Below are positions 61,356 through 64,000 of a DNA stretch of 64,000 nucleotides, piece by piece. The DNA is from Bifidobacterium moraviense (lineage in GTDB: Bacteria; Actinomycetota; Actinomycetes; Actinomycetales; Bifidobacteriaceae), in the NCBI RefSeq assembly GCF_012932365.1, contig NZ_JAAIIH010000009.1, positions 32,424 to 96,423 on the forward strand, given 5' to 3'. Each line of letters begins with the position of its first letter. Position 1 is the first letter of the stretch. Below the pieces are notes generated by a model, which saw only the letters and a list, made by a program, of their open reading frames with translations, was not told the DNA's origin and did not search any database. Both the position numbers and the translations under genes were made by a program.

Positions 61356-62306
61356 TTACTTCTCGCGGGTCAGGTACCGCTGGATGCCGGTGATCACCAT
61401 GATGATGAGGAAGAACACGAGCGTGATCGCGGAGGCGTAGCCCATCTCCTGCTGCTGGAAGCCGGAGCGCACGGCCTCGAACACCACGGTGGTGGTGGCG
61501 TCGCGTGGGCCGCCCTGGGTCATCACGTTGATCTGGGTGAACAGGCTCATCGCGGCGATGGTGATGGTGATGAGGATCATGTTGCGCGTGGAACGCAGGC
61601 ACGGCCAGGTCACGTTCTTGAACTGCTCCCAGGCCGAGCAGCCGTCGAGCTCGGCGGCCTCGTACAGTTCGCCGGGGATGGTCTGCAGGCCGGACAGCCA
61701 GATGAGCATGTGCTGGCCGACCGCCTGCCAGATGGACATCACGATGATCGCGCCCATCGCGGTGCGCGGGTCGTTGAGCCAGTCCACCGCCTGCCAATGG
61801 CCGAAGGTGAGCTTGGCTATGACCTGGTTGAGCATGCCGTCGTTCTGGTAGATGAACATCCACAGCAACGAGACCACCACCATGGAGGTCACCACGGGCA
61901 GGAAGTAGACCGTGCGGAAGAACACCGAGGAGCGGACCTGCTTGTTGATGAGCACGGCGAGCAGCAGGCCCAGTCCGGCCTGGACCGGCACCACGATCAC
62001 GGCGAACACCGCCACGTTACGCAGTGCGAACCAGAACGTGGGATCGGAGAACAGTCGGGTGAAGTTCTCGAAGCCGATGAACCGGGTGGGGTTCGGGCTG
62101 ATCGTGCGGGCGTTGGTGAACGCCAGTCCGAACGCCAGCAGCACCGGGATGCCGATGAACAGCAGCAGGAGGATGGAGGCGGGCAGCAGCATGGCCCAGC
62201 CCACGGCGTTCTCGTGGCGCTGCTCGGCGGTCCGGGTGACGCGGCCGGTGTGGCTGGTCGACTTGGCGTGTGTGGTGCGTGTGGAGGTTGCGGTTGCGTT
62301 GGTCAT
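61356..62306 (-). CDS. Sugar ABC transporter permease (MalF type)
   Basis: Permease of 316 residues: six helices, with the coupling motif YEAAELDGCSAWEQFKNVTWP and a typical LPVVTSMVVVSLLWMFIY helix. The N-terminal 35 residues are hydrophilic and Thr/Arg-rich. GAGAGGGAA precedes the ATG. Placed between the binding protein and MalG-type genes in the usual order. Confidence 0.92.
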   Translation of the reverse strand: MTNATATSTRTTHAKSTSHTGRVTRTAEQRHENAVGWAMLLPASILLLLFIGIPVLLAFGLAFTNARTISPNPTRFIGFENFTRLFSDPTFWFALRNVAVFAVIVVPVQAGLGLLLAVLINKQVRSSVFFRTVYFLPVVTSMVVVSLLWMFIYQNDGMLNQVIAKLTFGHWQAVDWLNDPRTAMGAIIVMSIWQAVGQHMLIWLSGLQTIPGELYEAAELDGCSAWEQFKNVTWPCLRSTRNMILITITIAAMSLFTQINVMTQGGPRDATTTVVFEAVRSGFQQQEMGYASAITLVFFLIIMVITGIQRYLTREK

Positions 62307-62318
62307 GATGATTCCCTC

Positions 62319-63659
62319 TCAGTTCTTCCGGTAGCCGTCGGCGCCTTGGATGTTGCCGTCGATGTGGTTGACCGCCTTGTCGAGCCAGGTGTCCACGTCG
62401 GCGCCGTTCATGATGTCGCCGATGGTCTTGCGGAACTCGGTGGAGATGAAGTTGTAAGCCGGGGTCTCGGGGCGCATCTTGACGTACTTCTTCGAGATCT
62501 TGGTGAAGATCTGCATGTCGCCGCCCTTGGAGAACTCCGGGACGAGCTGCTGAGCGCCCGTGGTGGTCGGGATGTTCATGCCGGCCTTGGCCATGGTGGC
62601 GATGTACTTGTCCTGCAGGGAGAAGCGGATGTAGTCCTGTGCCGCGGCCTTGTTCGGGCAGGACTGGGTCATGCCCACGGTCCAGGAGCCGCCGCCGGTC
62701 ACCGAGCCGTGGCCGAAGTCGGCCATCGGCATGACCACGATGTCGTCGTAGTCCTTGGCGTACTTCTGGAAGGTGCTCATCGACCAGATGCCGCCGTAGA
62801 GCAGTCCGGACTTGTTGTTCACGAAGTCAAGCGCGGTATCCGAGCCGCCCTTGGAGGAGATGTAGCCTTTGGCCACGAGGTCTCGCATCCAGTGGGCGAA
62901 CTCCTTGCCCTCCTTGCCGTTGAGCACTCCGTCGGAGCTCTGGTAGTCCTTGCGGTTGACCAGATCGCCGCCGAAGGACTGCAGGATCGGGCCGAAGGCA
63001 TAGGCGTACCATTCGCTCTTGTTGTCGGCGGTGCCGATTTCGAACGGGTAGGTCCATTCGCCGCTGGCCTTGAGCTTGGCGAGGGCGTCGTTCATTTCGG
63101 TCTTGGTCCACGGCTCGTCGACTGTGGCCACGCGGATGCCGAGCTTCTTGAGCACGGACTTGCGGGCGAAGAGGGCCACCGTGGCGTCGAAGTAGCCCAC
63201 GGTGTACAGATCGCCGTTCCAAGTGCCCTTGCCGGATTCCATGAGGTCGCCGGCGCGCTCGAGCAGTGCCTTGTCGGTCAGCGGTTCGAGGATACCGGCC
63301 CATGCCCAGTACGGGGTGTTGGGTTGGTCCACGTCCACCAGACAGGGCAGGTTGTTGGCCGAGGAGGCGGAGATGATGGAATCGTTGTACGAGCTCTGTG
63401 GGAAGGACTGCAGTTTGACGGTAGCCTTCTTGTCCGGGCTGGCGTTGTAGTCCTTGATGATCTGCTGGACGCCGGCAAGCTCGGCTTCGCTGCCGGCCGT
63501 GTGCGTCCATATGGTGATCTCGTTGGCGTTGGCCTTCGCCGCCGCGCGTGCCGCCTCGCCGCAGCCGCCCACGGTCGCAAGGCTCGCTATGGCGAGTGTC
63601 GCGGCGAGGGCCCTGACGACCGTGCGTCTTGTGGTGCGGTGCCTGTTGGTATGGGGCAT
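62319..63659 (-). CDS. Sugar ABC transporter solute-binding lipoprotein
   Basis: Family 1 binding lipoprotein of 446 residues. Twin-Arg-like basic start, hydrophobic core and lipobox VGGC (Cys about residue 33), then EITIWTHTAGSEAELAGVQ. Strong AAGGAGGAG site before the ATG. First gene of a three-gene importer operon upstream of GH32, so the likely substrates are fructose-containing oligosaccharides, by context. Confidence 0.92.
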   Translation of the reverse strand: MPHTNRHRTTRRTVVRALAATLAIASLATVGGCGEAARAAAKANANEITIWTHTAGSEAELAGVQQIIKDYNASPDKKATVKLQSFPQSSYNDSIISASSANNLPCLVDVDQPNTPYWAWAGILEPLTDKALLERAGDLMESGKGTWNGDLYTVGYFDATVALFARKSVLKKLGIRVATVDEPWTKTEMNDALAKLKASGEWTYPFEIGTADNKSEWYAYAFGPILQSFGGDLVNRKDYQSSDGVLNGKEGKEFAHWMRDLVAKGYISSKGGSDTALDFVNNKSGLLYGGIWSMSTFQKYAKDYDDIVVMPMADFGHGSVTGGGSWTVGMTQSCPNKAAAQDYIRFSLQDKYIATMAKAGMNIPTTTGAQQLVPEFSKGGDMQIFTKISKKYVKMRPETPAYNFISTEFRKTIGDIMNGADVDTWLDKAVNHIDGNIQGADGYRKN

Positions 63660-64000
63660 GGTGCTCCTCCTTCTTTCTTGTTTCTTCCTTGAAAAGGTGT
63701 GACGGGGAAGTGCTGTGGTGGCCGCCCCGAGGGGGCGAACCGGTTCGATTCCGGTGTGTGCGGAATGGGATGGGGCGCGACGAACTGCTCTCGGCGTGTT
63801 GCTGGTGTTTCGCCGCTTGCCGCCGTTGCGTGTTGCTTGCTGTTTGCCGTTTGCGGGTGGATGGTTGTTGCTAGGGGGTGTTCCTATGTTTTTGTCAACT
63901 CCTTGGGGAGTTGACGTGTCGGGATTCCGGTTGGCTGTCGTGGGCGCGCTTCGCCCTGCCGGTGGCGTCCGGCGTCCTTTCCCGTGTGGCCCGGTTCAGG
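63660..64000. promoter_or_regulatory. Upstream region of the fructoside transporter operon
   Basis: About 340 bases with no supported gene. A palindrome GTCAACTCC-TTGG-GGAGTTGAC (63894-63915) overlaps a leftward TTGACA box (63893-63898), a plausible -35 element with an operator on it, about 235 bases before the binding-protein start. Good candidate site for the LacI-type or another sugar repressor. Confidence 0.5.

Noticed and set aside
60960..63692. Very long open frame antisense to the sugar transporter genes (about 900 codons)
   Set aside because: It mirrors GC-rich codon periodicity of real genes on the other strand, has His/Gly/Val/Asp-skewed composition, no family sequence and no ribosome site.
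63738..63770. tRNA-like GGTTCGATTCC T-loop motif
   Set aside because: No matching acceptor stem, D-arm or anticodon arm could be found around it.

Overview
The window is high-GC DNA with several sharply AT-richer patches. The gene content points to a Bifidobacterium or close relative: ROK and LacI sugar regulators with sugar ABC transporters, a GH32 beta-fructosidase, an actinobacterial-style kdp operon, and an ISL3-type insertion sequence. Genus is inferred from style and gene content, not from a marker gene.

Layout. 1-4.8 kb: sugar-uptake region with a partial solute-binding lipoprotein, a ROK kinase, a ROK repressor and a second solute-binding lipoprotein without permeases. 4.9-22.3 kb: a bacteriocin-like island, all on the minus strand, holding two different RiPP loci in tandem. 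The right half is a complete lasso-peptide locus (precursor, cyclase, RRE protein, protease, exporter) preceded by an ABC ATPase and a two-component system. The left half is a class III lanthipeptide locus (LanKC synthetase, a 44-residue precursor overlapping the 3' end of the synthetase gene, a prolyl-oligopeptidase-like protease), followed by an ABC transporter, a lipoprotein, a small membrane protein and a second, paralogous two-component system. A GC-rich block (about 5.32-9.89 kb) starts and ends inside genes, which suggests recombination with a homologous operon.

22.4-44.1 kb: a conjugative or mobilisable element in two convergent halves. The plus-strand half carries DUF4192, ParB, MobC, an HxH relaxase, a PcfB-like protein, an ArdA-like antirestriction fusion, small proteins including an SSB-like one, and a VirD4-type coupling protein. 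Five consecutive proteins, including the relaxase, end in Arg-rich tails, and four proteins carry a common TLxxI[RK]xRAxxR motif. The minus-strand half carries Maff2-like, VirB6-like, PrgI-like, VirB4-like, SLT-CHAP hydrolase and LRV/coiled-coil proteins. Between them lies AT-rich cargo with a secreted amidase-like protein (frameshifted at an A7 tract). No integrase is visible.

44.1-53.3 kb: potassium homeostasis. An upstream 30-residue microprotein, kdpF, A, B, C, D and E lie on the minus strand, next to a frameshifted membrane-protein gene. 53.6-56.8 kb: scarred DNA with a HAD-hydrolase start fused to an IS1595-type transposase fragment, a helix-turn-helix/ImmA metallopeptidase, and an intact ISL3 element with an 8-bp target duplication. 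56.9-64 kb: a fructoside utilisation locus with a LacI repressor and its candidate operator, a GH32 hydrolase, two permeases and a solute-binding protein.

A likely reading is that a mobile element and a double RiPP island were brought into a carbohydrate-rich bifidobacterial chromosome, with later homologous exchange and IS scarring.
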